64,000 nucleotides of DNA from an uncultured Clostridia bacterium (GCA_947628135.1 CANQYT010000011.1:1-64000); one strand, 5' to 3'; positions 50,217 to 60,168 are shown, counted from the stretch's first letter. Made by a program: numbers and translations. The notes: a model not told the origin generated them from the sequence alone.

Positions 50217-50804
50217 TCAACGTCTGCGCTTTTTTTCCGAACGGTAAACAAAGTTGAGCGTTTTGCGCGGTGCGTTCGGACTGTTGAGAATGTCGTTCTT
50301 GGCTATCGGGATGACAACGACGTGCCGCGAAAGCCCTTCGCCTTCGCTTTGGGTGGCAACGAATTTGCTGCCCTGCAAAGCGGTGTGTATGACTCTGCGT
50401 TCGTAGGGATTCATCGGCTCTAACGACGTCGATTTGCCTGTGCGCTTTACCTTTTGTTCCAATTTGGAAGCAAGGCTTTGAAGCGCGCGTTCGCGTTTGG
50501 CGCGGTAGTTTTCGGCGTCCAACGTCACCCGTTTGAAACCGCCGCTCTTTCCGTTGTGCATCAGACTGCACAGATACTGCAACGCGTCCAAAGTTTCGCC
50601 GCGGTGACCGATGGTTGCTCCCGCGTCCTTGCCGACGATGTTGAGAAAAAGCGTTTCTTCCCGTTCGGCGGTTTCTATCTGACAGTCAAACCCCATTTTT
50701 GCAAGAACGTTCTGCAAAAAATCCACTACCGCTTGTTGCTCGGATGTTTCCGAAACTTCCTCCGCAACGGATTGCTCAGATTGCAAATTTTCCTTTTTTT
50801 TCAT
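50217..50804 (-). CDS. jag: Jag/KhpB KH-R3H RNA-binding protein
   Basis: GKDAGATIGHRGETLDALQYL, RR3H-like PMNPYERRVIHTALQ; next to yidC. Confidence 0.95.
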   Translation of the reverse strand: MKKKENLQSEQSVAEEVSETSEQQAVVDFLQNVLAKMGFDCQIETAEREETLFLNIVGKDAGATIGHRGETLDALQYLCSLMHNGKSGGFKRVTLDAENYRAKRERALQSLASKLEQKVKRTGKSTSLEPMNPYERRVIHTALQGSKFVATQSEGEGLSRHVVVIPIAKNDILNSPNAPRKTLNFVYRSEKKRRR

Positions 50805-50811
50805 TTTGGCG

Positions 50812-52227
50812 CTACCTCTTGTATTTCGCCTTGACGGTGTTGTTCTTCGCCTCTTCTTTGTTGATGCGCCTTAGCACAAGTTTTTCCACGGGAACACGCA
50901 GCGCGACCGTACTGATGATGCTCAACGTGTAGTTGACCACCATATATATTGCAAACGCGCCCGTGTAGATGAAACCGAACCACGCCATCATCAAGGGCAT
51001 AATGATCATCATTGTTCTGTTTGTTACTTTTTGTTGCTGATTTTGCTCTACAACTTGTCCTTTGCGGTTTTTACGCTCCATACGCTGCGAAATAAACATC
51101 GAAAGGAAACTCAGTCCGATGGAGGCAAACGGCAGTATCATCAAGCCGTTCCAACCGCCTTTGCCGTCGTAACCGTTCCCGTCCATAACCGCATTGCGCA
51201 ATTTGTTGTAGATATCCTCTCCGCCGTCGGGGAAGTTTTTCATTTCCACCGCGGCAGAAAAGCCGCCGCCCTCGAACTGTCCGCCGCTGAACGGCTGCAT
51301 AATCTCCGCCCAAGTGTCGGGCTGCCACACGTTCTTTATCCACAGCCAACTTTCGTGGTTGGAATTGTAATATTCCTTTACCGCTGCAAGCGCGGTTGTT
51401 TCTGCGGCGTCGCACGTCTCATATTTTTTGGTGTCGTCATTTTCTTTGGCGCGGGCGGCAAGTATACCGTAGTTTTGGCATCTGATTTGACTTGCAAGGT
51501 CGTTGGCGAGTTCCGCGCGGATCTGCTCTTCCGTTTTCTTGAAAGTGCCGTCCTCGTCTTTGTTCGCATCGGAATTGTAAGCGGCGCTTACGTCTTTCTC
51601 GAAAGCTTCGTTGTAGCCGAGCTTTTTTTGCTGCGTTCCGTCTCTGTCGATGTACTCGTAGCCGTCAAGATATGCGCTGCCGTATTCGCCCGCTTTCAAC
51701 TGTTCGGAATAAGTCGTGTAGTAGGTGCGAGTCAACTCGCGGAAGTTGGTGATACTGCTGTACGTGGAGTAGTTGCGCAATCCCGCGAACATAATGAAGA
51801 ATATCACCATAGACACGATCATAGGCAAACAACTGCTGAGCATACTCACGCCCTGCTTTTTGTAGACTTTTTGCTTTTCGCTGTTGGCGCGTTGGGTGTT
51901 TGCACCGTATTTTTTGTCGATATTTTCCATTATCGGCTGAATGATCTGCATTTTCAGACTGCTCTTGCGGGCGGCGTAACGCTGCCAGATATCCAGCGGC
52001 AACATCAGAATCTTCAAAAATACGGTAAACACAACGACGGTCCACCCGTAGTTGCCCTTGCCCATCATATTTTCGTGCATCAACTTGACCAATTTGCCCA
52101 TTACGCCGAGATCGCCCTCGCTGTAACCGAAGAAATCGGGCTTTGTCTGTCCGCACGCGGCGAAAATGCCGAGGCAAAACAGCGCCAGCAATACAATATT
52201 GATTGCACATTTTGTCTTTTTACTCAT
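50812..52227 (-). CDS. yidC: Membrane protein insertase YidC/Oxa1
   Basis: NYGWTVVVFTVFLKILMLPLDIWQRYAARKSSLKMQIIQPIMENI; yidD/rnpA/rpmH context. Confidence 0.95.
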   Translation of the reverse strand: MSKKTKCAINIVLLALFCLGIFAACGQTKPDFFGYSEGDLGVMGKLVKLMHENMMGKGNYGWTVVVFTVFLKILMLPLDIWQRYAARKSSLKMQIIQPIMENIDKKYGANTQRANSEKQKVYKKQGVSMLSSCLPMIVSMVIFFIMFAGLRNYSTYSSITNFRELTRTYYTTYSEQLKAGEYGSAYLDGYEYIDRDGTQQKKLGYNEAFEKDVSAAYNSDANKDEDGTFKKTEEQIRAELANDLASQIRCQNYGILAARAKENDDTKKYETCDAAETTALAAVKEYYNSNHESWLWIKNVWQPDTWAEIMQPFSGGQFEGGGFSAAVEMKNFPDGGEDIYNKLRNAVMDGNGYDGKGGWNGLMILPFASIGLSFLSMFISQRMERKNRKGQVVEQNQQQKVTNRTMMIIMPLMMAWFGFIYTGAFAIYMVVNYTLSIISTVALRVPVEKLVLRRINKEEAKNNTVKAKYKR

Positions 52228-52252
52228 TGTTTCTCCTGAATTGCTTTCAATG

Positions 52253-52498
52253 TTACACGTGCCACTTCATCGCGCCGCGAATATTTGCGGGGACAGGGTC
52301 AAAACCGCCCTTTCCCCACGGCGCGCATCTGAGCAATCTTTTCAATGTCAACCAACTGCCGACAAAAAATCCGAAACTGCGGTACGCCTCCATAGAGTAG
52401 ACCGAACAGCTCGGCGTGTAAATGCACCTTTTGCCGCCCTTCCACTTGGATAGGGTGGCTTTGTACAGTTTGAGCAGGGCGATAGCAACGTATTTCAT
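52253..52498 (-). CDS. yidD: Membrane protein insertion efficiency factor YidD
   Basis: CIYTPSCSVYSMEAYRSFGFFVGSWLTLKRLLRCAPWGKGGFDPVP. Confidence 0.96.
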   Translation of the reverse strand: MKYVAIALLKLYKATLSKWKGGKRCIYTPSCSVYSMEAYRSFGFFVGSWLTLKRLLRCAPWGKGGFDPVPANIRGAMKWHV

Positions 52499-52827
52499 CG
52501 CAGCAACCCCGCCTTGCTGAGCAGACCGTCCAAACTGCAAACGATCTCGTCGAAGTCGTACTCGCCGTGCCTTCGGGGAATGAACACTACGTTGTAACCT
52601 GTTACAAGCCGTTCCGCAACGGCGGAGACTGCGGCTTTCATCTGTCTGCGAATGCGATTGCGGCGCACCGCCTTGCCGTATCGCTTACTCACGGAAAAGC
52701 CCACCCTCGTAGGATTGCTGCGGGCTGTGCAGTACAGCATAATGAAGTTTTTGTCCGCGACGCTTTCGGCGTGCTTGTACACGTAGTTGTATTGGGAATT
52801 TTTTTTCAGTCTGTAAATAGACTTCAA
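52495..52827 (-). CDS. rnpA: Ribonuclease P protein component
   Basis: RVGFSVSKRYGKAVRRNRIRRQMKAA. Confidence 0.97.
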   Translation of the reverse strand: MKSIYRLKKNSQYNYVYKHAESVADKNFIMLYCTARSNPTRVGFSVSKRYGKAVRRNRIRRQMKAAVSAVAERLVTGYNVVFIPRRHGEYDFDEIVCSLDGLLSKAGLLR

Positions 52828-52839
52828 AATTGCCCTCCG

Positions 52840-52974
52840 CTAAGCGGAAATGCTGTGACGACCCTTGTTTCTGCGTCTGGCAAGCGTTCTGCGTCCGCCG
52901 GTGGTTTTCATTCTCGCGCGGAAACCGTGTACTTTGCTTCTTTGTCTTTTCTTGGGTTGATAAGTTCTTTTCAT
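52840..52974 (-). CDS. rpmH: 50S ribosomal protein L34 (44 aa)
   Basis: [44 protein letters not shown] read from the minus strand; missing from the ORF track because of length. Confidence 0.98.
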   Translation of the reverse strand: MKRTYQPKKRQRSKVHGFRARMKTTGGRRTLARRRNKGRHSISA

Positions 52975-53157
52975 ATCCGTCTCCTTGTGTCGGCGCTTTC
53001 GCGCCCGTAATTCGAATTAGGGGGCATACCGTCAATTGAGCATACTCAACCACGATAGCATACGGTGTCATTTTAGCAAATAATTATATATAAGTCAAGC
53101 AAAAACGCCCACCTTGCGTTTGAGACAGGGAGGGCGTTGCCGTACCGCGAATAAAGT

Positions 53158-53862
53158 TTACGCTATTTCCAGCGCGAGCGTCATCATATCGTGGAAAGAT
53201 ATCTGCCTTTCCTCGCTTGAAAGTTCCTCGCCCGTAAGCAGGTGGTCGCTTATCGTGCAGATACACAGCGCCTTTTTGCCGGCGCGCGCGGCGTTGAGGT
53301 AGAGCGCGGCGCTTTCCATCTCCACCGCAAGCACTCCCATCTTGCCCCAGATCGCGCTGCTGCCGCCGTCGTCGTAGAACGTGTCGCTGGCGAGAATGTT
53401 GCCCACTTTGTAGGAGTAGCCCGATTCTTTGGCTTTGTTTACCGCTTTTTCCAACAGTTCGTAACTGCAAATGGGAGCAAGCGTGCCCGGCATACCGAAC
53501 TGGCGCGCGTAATTGCTGTTGGTGCAAGCGCCCTGTCCGAAAACGAGGTCGCGCAGTTTAAGATCGGGGTGTATCGCCCCCGCAGAGCCTATGCGAATGA
53601 TGTTCTCCACTCCGTAGAAGTTGAACAATTCGTAACTGTAAATCCCTATCGACGGAATACCCATTCCGCTTGCCATTACGGATACGCGCTTTCCCTTGTA
53701 GAAACCCGTGTATCCCTGAACGCCGCGCACGTTGTTGACTAACGTCGCGTCGGTGAGATAGTGTTCGGCAATATATTTGGAACGAAGCGGATCTCCCGGC
53801 ATAAGCACCGTCGGAGCAAAATCGCCTGCTTTTGCGGCTATGTGAGGGGTGGGAATTGGCAT
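53158..53862 (-). CDS. deoD: Purine-nucleoside phosphorylase (DeoD type)
   Basis: MPIPTPHIAAKAGDFAPTVLMPGDPLRSKYIAE, IIRIGSAGAI, AVEMESAALY. Confidence 0.96.
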   Translation of the reverse strand: MPIPTPHIAAKAGDFAPTVLMPGDPLRSKYIAEHYLTDATLVNNVRGVQGYTGFYKGKRVSVMASGMGIPSIGIYSYELFNFYGVENIIRIGSAGAIHPDLKLRDLVFGQGACTNSNYARQFGMPGTLAPICSYELLEKAVNKAKESGYSYKVGNILASDTFYDDGGSSAIWGKMGVLAVEMESAALYLNAARAGKKALCICTISDHLLTGEELSSEERQISFHDMMTLALEIA

Positions 53863-53981
53863 ATAACTGTCTCCTTGTCGAAAATATTGTTTGCGGAAAA
53901 CGTTCCGCCCACTAATTATAAAGGCAAATCGCCCGATTGTCAATACTCAACTTCCCAAGCGCAATTTTGTTGCATTTAGTC

Positions 53982-54010
53982 TTGCTTTTTCCGTTGAGAT
54001 ATAGTATAAT
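53982..54010 (+). promoter_or_regulatory. dnaN promoter
   Basis: TTGCTT - 17 bp - TATAAT. Confidence 0.55.
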
Positions 54011-54291
54011 TATCGTATATGGGGCAAAAACAAAGTCGGGGCGACTGCCGCTTGCGCTTTGTACACAATCGCTCCACGCAAAAGGACGGAAAACTCGGCG
54101 AATTTTCCACACAAATTATTTGTGGCATACCACAACATTTAGACGCAGCGGCGAATTTCGCCACAAGATGTTGGGGCGGATTTGAGGAGTTTTGCGAGTA
54201 GTCCACATTTTCACAGCCACTACGACAACGACTACCCGAAGAAGGGATATATACATTGTCTGCACCCGCAGCGAAAAAAGGAGAAGAACTT

Positions 54292-55398
54292 ATGAAAATC
54301 ATCGTAAACAGTCAGGATCTCAACGACGCAGTCGGCAAGGTCGCAAAAGCGCTGTCCGTTAAAGACGTTGCGCCGGTATTGGAGTGCATAAAGGTGACAG
54401 CGGAGAACGACAAACTGACTTTGTACGCCACGGACAAGGATCTTGCGATAGAACGCACGATAGACGCCAACGTCATTGTGGGCGGCTCGTTTCTCGTTCC
54501 GGGCAGGATATTCGGCGATTACATTCGCAACATAGCGGAAAACGGCAGCGACATATCCCTTGAAATGGCGGATGAAAACAGACTGCTTGTAAGTTCCGCC
54601 AACAGCGAGTGCAACATCGGAGTGTTGGACGCGGATGATTACCCCGAAACGGAGAGCATAGACGGCGGCAATTACTTTGCCATTCAGGAAAGCAACTTGA
54701 AGGACATAATAAACAACGTTATTTTCTCCGTTGCCACCGACGACAGCCGTCCGATGCTCAAAGGCGTGTTTTTCGAAGCCAAGGAGTACACGCTGTGCGC
54801 GGTAGCCACCGACGGGTATCGGTTTGCTATGAGCAAAAAGGCGTTGGAGGAACGCGTTGATTATATCTCGGCGACCATTCCCTCGCGCAGTCTCAACGAA
54901 CTTGCGAAATTGCTCTCCGACAGCGACAACGTTCTCAAAGTGTTCATCGAAAACAATTACCTGTTTATTTGTATGGAGAACACCAAGTTGATGACGCGTT
55001 TGCTTGCGGGACAATACATCAAGTACGACAACATCGTGCCCAAGGATTTCCTCTCCACTTTGTACGTCAACAAGGAAACTTTCGAGCGCGCGCTCAACAC
55101 CGCTTCGATAATGTCCCGCAGCGAAAAGAACAATCTTGTGGTGCTGGATATAGAGGAGTACAATATGAATATCTCCTCCACCAGCCAATACGGCACGGCA
55201 AAGGAGAACATCACCATTTCGCTCAGCGGCAAGGACGTAAGGTGCGCCTACAACAGCAAGTACATCAACGACTGCCTCAAAGTTATCTCCGCGGAAACGA
55301 TAAAGATGGAATTTGCTCAACACAACAGCTGCGTGATAACGATAAAGGACAGCGACGAAGTGCTGTACTTCATCTTGCCCGTAAAGCAAATAGTGTGA
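54292..55398 (+). CDS. dnaN: DNA polymerase III beta subunit
   Basis: MKIIVNSQDLNDAVGKVAKALS...TLYATDKDLAIERTI...ATDGYRFAMSK; AAAGGAG upstream. Confidence 0.97.
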   Translation: MKIIVNSQDLNDAVGKVAKALSVKDVAPVLECIKVTAENDKLTLYATDKDLAIERTIDANVIVGGSFLVPGRIFGDYIRNIAENGSDISLEMADENRLLVSSANSECNIGVLDADDYPETESIDGGNYFAIQESNLKDIINNVIFSVATDDSRPMLKGVFFEAKEYTLCAVATDGYRFAMSKKALEERVDYISATIPSRSLNELAKLLSDSDNVLKVFIENNYLFICMENTKLMTRLLAGQYIKYDNIVPKDFLSTLYVNKETFERALNTASIMSRSEKNNLVVLDIEEYNMNISSTSQYGTAKENITISLSGKDVRCAYNSKYINDCLKVISAETIKMEFAQHNSCVITIKDSDEVLYFILPVKQIV

Positions 55399-55433
55399 TA
55401 GCTACGCAATTGTGCGCTAAAACGTAAAAAAAT

Positions 55434-55464
55434 TACCGACGTAGTTGCGTCGGTATTTTTTTTT
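55434..55464. terminator. Terminator between convergent dnaN and rsmG
   Basis: ACCGACG-tagt-TGCGTCGGT followed by T run. Confidence 0.8.
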
Positions 55465-55474
55465 GTAAAACGAT

Positions 55475-56155
55475 TTACAGCGGCTGCTTGCGCGGTTTGT
55501 TTTGTCCGCGGGGATATTTTTTCGGAGTGTGCGCCGTCTTGCGGAAAACAAGTATCGAGCGGCGGCTGCCGTCGGCAAGGGTGAAAGCGCGGTGCGTTTC
55601 AAACCGCAAACCCAAAGTTTTGCAGGCGTTTGCCGCCCCGTCCAATTCCGACAGGTCGGTTTTGTACGCCACGATAGAGCCGCCGATTTTTACCGTTTGC
55701 GCAGTGTATTCCAGCAAAACGTTGAGCGGAGCGACCGCGCGGGCGGTGGCAACGTCGAATCGTTCGGAGAAGTTTGCGGCAAAGTCCTCCGCCCTCTCGT
55801 GAAAAAATTCCGCTTCCACTTGAAGCTGAGCGCACAGTTTTTTGCAGAATTCTATCCTTTTTGCGAGGCTGTCCACAAGCGTGACGGATATGTCGTCGCG
55901 TATCAATTTGAGCGGGATAGATGGGAAACCCGCACCGCAACCGACGTCGCAAACGGCAGCGCCCTCCGGCACGGCGAAACTGCCGAGCATACTGTCGGCA
56001 AAGTGTTTTATCCACACTTCCGTCACGTCCGTAATGGCTGTGAGATTGTACTTTTCGTTTTCCGAAAGCAAAAAATCGCAGTAGAGATCGAACTTTTTCC
56101 GAAGTTCTTCGTCAATGTGGATATCTATGTCTCTGATAGTATCAATTACATTCAT
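55475..56155 (-). CDS. rsmG: 16S rRNA (guanine(527)-N(7))-methyltransferase RsmG
   Basis: NEKYNLTAITD, CDVGCGAGFPSIPLKLI, ATARAVAPLNVLLEY. Confidence 0.96.
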   Translation of the reverse strand: MNVIDTIRDIDIHIDEELRKKFDLYCDFLLSENEKYNLTAITDVTEVWIKHFADSMLGSFAVPEGAAVCDVGCGAGFPSIPLKLIRDDISVTLVDSLAKRIEFCKKLCAQLQVEAEFFHERAEDFAANFSERFDVATARAVAPLNVLLEYTAQTVKIGGSIVAYKTDLSELDGAANACKTLGLRFETHRAFTLADGSRRSILVFRKTAHTPKKYPRGQNKPRKQPL

Positions 56156-56205
56156 TTTGCAGTTAAATTCGCTTACTTGTACACTTAAACGCTTTTACTT
56201 GCACA

Positions 56206-58068
56206 CTATTCATTGTGGATATTTTGTGCAAGATATACAATGAGTATCTGAATATCCGCGGGAGAAACTCCGAGTATCCTGCCCGCCTGACCGAGGTTTT
56301 GGGGGCGTATTTTGTTTAGTTTCTGCCGCGCTTCTATGCGCAGACCGTCTATTTTGAGGTAGTCTATATCCTGCGGCAAGGTCTTGTTTTCCAACTTGTC
56401 GGCTTGCCGTATCGCTTCCTTTTCCTTTTCGATGTAGCCGCGGTACTTACATTCCAATTCTATTTGGTACAGCGCGTCGCAGTCTATTCCTTCGAAGTAT
56501 CCGAGTTCTTGCAGATCGCGCGCGGTGATGTTGGGACGGCGCAAAGCCTCGTCGAGAGTCAGCCCCGCGCCCGTGATCGCTTCGTTTTTACGCTCAAACA
56601 GCGGTCCGTAAATTTTGGGCGAAAGTACCGTTTTCAGTTGTTTTTGTCCGATGGAAATTTGCCGCGCTTTGCGCAGGTACTTGTCGTAGCGTTCGTCGCT
56701 TACCAGCCCTATCTGTCTGCCCAGTTCGGTCAGCCGCAGGTCGGCGTTGTCCTGCCGCAAGATGAGTCGGTGTTCGGCGCGGCTCGTCATCATTCGGTAC
56801 GGTTCGACGCTTTCTTTTGTGGTGATGTCGTCGATGAGCACTCCGATGTAACTGTTGTCGCGGCGGAGGGTAAACGGGGTTTTGCCGTGAACGTACCGTT
56901 CGGCGTTTATTCCCGCAACTATGCCTTGCCCGGCGGCTTCTTCATAGCCGCTTGTGCCGTTGATCTGCCCCGCGAAAAACAATCCCTTTACGTGCTTTGC
57001 CATCAAAGTTGCGTCCAACTGCGTTGCGTCTATGCAGTCGTATTCTATTGCGTAGGCGTCGCGCATAATTTCCACGTTTTCCAAACCTTCTATACTGCGG
57101 TAAATTTGTTCCTGAACGCTTGCGGGCATAGAACTTGACGCCCCCTGCACGTAAAATTCGCAGGTATCCTCCGATTCCGGTTCGAGGAATATCTGATGCC
57201 GTTCCTTGTCGGCAAAACGCACTATTTTGTCCTCTATGCTCGGACAGTAACGCGGACCGACGCCGTTGATACTGCCGTTGTATATGGGAGCAAGGTGCTT
57301 GTTTTCGAGGATTATGCGTTTTGTTTCCGCAGTGGAATAGGTAAGATAGCAGTGGCGTTTGGCTGTGGGAACAGATCCCGACATATAGGAAAAGGGCTGT
57401 ACGTCCTCTTCGCCCGATTGTTCGACCATTTTGGACAAATCGATGGAATCCAGTCTTACGCGCGCGGGAGTGCCCGTTTTGAATCGGGCTACGTTGAAAC
57501 CGAGTTTTATCAGACTTTGCGTAAGATACTTTGCGTTTGCAAAACCGTTAGGACCGCTTTCCCGTACGCATTGCCCAACAAGCGTGCGCGAATTGAGGTA
57601 CACTCCGCAGCAGACAACCGCCGCTTTACAAGTGTAGGTAAGTTGTACCGCCGTGGTGACGGAAAAGGTTTTGTCGTCGTTGATGACGATTTCCGTCGCT
57701 TCGCCTTGACGGAGCAGCAGGTTGGGGGTGCGTTCCACGGTGCGTTTCATATTGACGTGGTAGGCGTTTTTGTCCACTTGCGCGCGCGGAGAAAATACCG
57801 CAGGACCTTTTCCGCGGTTGAGCATACGCATTTGCAGTAAACTTTTGTCGGCGTTTATTGCCATTTCGCCGCCGAGCGCGTCTATCTCTTTTACTATTTG
57901 CCCTTTCGCCGTGCCGCCGATACTCGGATTGCACGCCAAAAAAGCCACCGTGTCGAGGTTGGTAGCCAACAAAAGGGTGCGGCAGCCGAGTCGTGCCGCC
58001 GCCAACGCCGCTTCGCAGCCTGCGTGTCCTGCCCCGATTACAATTACGTCGAAATTTTTGTCTGTCAT
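56206..58068 (-). CDS. mnmG: tRNA uridine-5-carboxymethylaminomethyl modification enzyme MnmG
   Basis: DVIVIGAGHAGCEAALAAARLGCRTLLL, NPSIGGTAKGQIVKEIDALGGEM, GQINGTSGYEEAAGQGIVAGINA. Confidence 0.99.
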   Translation of the reverse strand: MTDKNFDVIVIGAGHAGCEAALAAARLGCRTLLLATNLDTVAFLACNPSIGGTAKGQIVKEIDALGGEMAINADKSLLQMRMLNRGKGPAVFSPRAQVDKNAYHVNMKRTVERTPNLLLRQGEATEIVINDDKTFSVTTAVQLTYTCKAAVVCCGVYLNSRTLVGQCVRESGPNGFANAKYLTQSLIKLGFNVARFKTGTPARVRLDSIDLSKMVEQSGEEDVQPFSYMSGSVPTAKRHCYLTYSTAETKRIILENKHLAPIYNGSINGVGPRYCPSIEDKIVRFADKERHQIFLEPESEDTCEFYVQGASSSMPASVQEQIYRSIEGLENVEIMRDAYAIEYDCIDATQLDATLMAKHVKGLFFAGQINGTSGYEEAAGQGIVAGINAERYVHGKTPFTLRRDNSYIGVLIDDITTKESVEPYRMMTSRAEHRLILRQDNADLRLTELGRQIGLVSDERYDKYLRKARQISIGQKQLKTVLSPKIYGPLFERKNEAITGAGLTLDEALRRPNITARDLQELGYFEGIDCDALYQIELECKYRGYIEKEKEAIRQADKLENKTLPQDIDYLKIDGLRIEARQKLNKIRPQNLGQAGRILGVSPADIQILIVYLAQNIHNE

Positions 58069-58074
58069 TCGGTG

Positions 58075-59379
58075 TTATTTTCCAAGACAGAACTTGCTGT
58101 AAATTCTGTCTATCACGTCCTCCTGAGCGCTGTTTCCCGTGATCTCTCCCAGCGTTTGCCACGCCTGCTTGATTTGGTTCGTCACCACGTCGAGAGTGGT
58201 TTTGTCGCAGTCGGCTATCGCCTCGGCAAGTTGTTTTTCGGCGCGTTTGAGACAGTCGAGATGACGTTCGTTGGTTATCAACAAATCGCTCGAACCTATT
58301 TCGTCGGCGCTGAACATTTCGTAGAGAGTTTCTTTGACGATTTCCACGTCGCCGTACTTTGCCGAAACTACAAGACTGTCCACACAGCAGGGCTTGCTGT
58401 CAAACAGGTCGCATTTGTTGTAAATGCGTACCTGGGGTCGGATAGTTGGGTAAACGGAGCGGTCGTTGGGGTCGTCCGTGACGTGCAGCACCACGTCGGC
58501 GCTGTCGGCGGCTTTTTTGGCGCGCCGTATACCTTCTTTCTCTATCTCGTCCGAGGATTCGCGCAGACCCGCCGTATCCACGAAGTTGAAACGAATGTCG
58601 CGGTAGTTTACGCTTTCCGTCAACGTGTCGCGCGTTGTGCCGCGAATGTCCGATACGATTGCGCGGTCCGTCCCGATCAACGCGTTGAGCAGGCTGGATT
58701 TGCCGACGTTGGGCTTGCCCACTATTGCGACGTCAATGCCGTATTTTGCCACTTTGCCGAGGGCAGACGTGGCTATCAGCGCGTTCAGACTTTCCGCGAC
58801 AGTACGCAATTGTTCTTTTACCGTTTGCACGGTAGGCAGTTCGAGGTCTTCTTCGGGATAGTCAAGCGCCGCTTCGCAGGCGGATACCGCGTCCAGCAAA
58901 ACGTTTTGCAGTTCTACGATACGCTTGCCCAATTTATTTTCCAGCAGGTTTGCCCCCGCTTTTGCCGCGGAAGCCGTTTCCGCTTCTATCATTTCGATTA
59001 TTCCTTCGGCGTTGGTCAGATTTTGTTTGCCGTTGATGAACGCGCGTTTGCTGAACTCGCCGTTTTGCGCCATAACCGCACCGTTGTCAAGACAGGCTTC
59101 TATCACCGCCTGCGAAACGGCAGTACCTCCGTGGCAGTGAAATTCCACGGTGTTTTCTCCCGTGTAGGAGTGCGGCGCGGCAAAATACACGCACATTGCG
59201 TGTTCGTTGAAATGTTTTGTTTCCAACACGCCCGGTTTGAGCAAGTTGGGTTGAGTGGGAAACGGATGAAATATTTTTTTCGCTATCTCTATCGCATTGT
59301 CGCCGCTCATACGCACCACAGCAATTGCCGCGCGGCCTCGTGCTGTTGACAATGCCACTATCGTATTGTTCATACGCAT
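58075..59379 (-). CDS. mnmE: tRNA modification GTPase MnmE
   Basis: IVALSTARGRAAIAVVRMSG, GKPNVGKSSLLNALIGTDRAIVSDIRGTTRDT, C-terminal FCLGK. Confidence 0.99.
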   Translation of the reverse strand: MRMNNTIVALSTARGRAAIAVVRMSGDNAIEIAKKIFHPFPTQPNLLKPGVLETKHFNEHAMCVYFAAPHSYTGENTVEFHCHGGTAVSQAVIEACLDNGAVMAQNGEFSKRAFINGKQNLTNAEGIIEMIEAETASAAKAGANLLENKLGKRIVELQNVLLDAVSACEAALDYPEEDLELPTVQTVKEQLRTVAESLNALIATSALGKVAKYGIDVAIVGKPNVGKSSLLNALIGTDRAIVSDIRGTTRDTLTESVNYRDIRFNFVDTAGLRESSDEIEKEGIRRAKKAADSADVVLHVTDDPNDRSVYPTIRPQVRIYNKCDLFDSKPCCVDSLVVSAKYGDVEIVKETLYEMFSADEIGSSDLLITNERHLDCLKRAEKQLAEAIADCDKTTLDVVTNQIKQAWQTLGEITGNSAQEDVIDRIYSKFCLGK

Positions 59380-59583
59380 ACCTCTTTGTCAATATTGTAC
59401 CACTTTGCCGCCAAACCGACAACTGCTTTTTTACGTAAATAACCGCGAAAGGCGCGTTGTCGGTCGGACGTTTTACCGCCGAGCAATAAACTTTGTCGCG
59501 CGGTAAAAGTGAGCGCGTAATCGAAAAGCAAATAACTTTTGAAATAAAGCGGGAGACGTGAGTTTGAAACGCTATTGCCGCAA

Positions 59584-59840
59584 CGCAAAGTGACGTCGTG
59601 CAACGCACGAAAACAAGCGCGGGGATACACGTTTATCTATGGTGCAAGTAATGAATATGCTTGCGAAAGATATAAGCAAGTATTGTGACTGACTGCCATT
59701 GCAACAATTTGATAAAAAATAACGTGAGGCAAAGAGACATCGCGCAACGAAAAAAAACGCCGGGCATACGCAGATATATAGTGTAAGTAACGTAGTAATT
59801 TTGAGATATATAACACAAGTATTGCTACTGCGGTTGCAAC
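59584..59840. repeat. Two diverged tandem repeat units in the mnmE-parA intergenic region
   Basis: Unit A about 59584-59705 and unit B about 59729-59840 align from GCAAAG(T/A)GAC(G/A)TC to ATTGC...GTTGCAAC. Confidence 0.65.
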
Positions 59841-60034
59841 AAAACGTTTTTACGAAATTTTACCTTACAGCGGACAAGCGATTTGCAAGCGAAACGGTGA
59901 TGCAATTTTCAACAATGAGGTATTTGCGCGAACGTTTACGCAAGAGTCTGCGTCTGCTTTTGTAAGATAGCGGAAAACGTATAGTCGAAACCGCGCTTGC
60001 TGCACGTGTGCACCGCAGTTCTGTCGGAAATTAT

Positions 60035-60063
60035 TGTTTCACGAATGAAAAAATTTGTTTCAC
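60035..60063. promoter_or_regulatory. parS-like half sites upstream of parA
   Basis: TGTTTCACG at 60035 and TGTTTCAC at 60056, left half of the TGTTTCACGTGAAACA consensus. Confidence 0.35.
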
Positions 60064-60079
60064 AAAATCCGTTTAATTG

Positions 60080-60108
60080 TTGAAATGATTGTTGTTTTAT
60101 GTTATACT
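60080..60108 (+). promoter_or_regulatory. parAB promoter
   Basis: TTGAAA - 17 bp - TATACT. Confidence 0.6.
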
Positions 60109-60168
60109 GTATGTGTACGAAGTTGCGCTTACGCGCAAGATAGATAAAAACTCGTTCGGGGTGAAAAA

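Noticed and set aside
60000-60019. CTGCACGTGTGCACCGCAG palindrome as a parS site
   Set aside because: Does not match the parS consensus; likely a chance palindrome or a different protein site.
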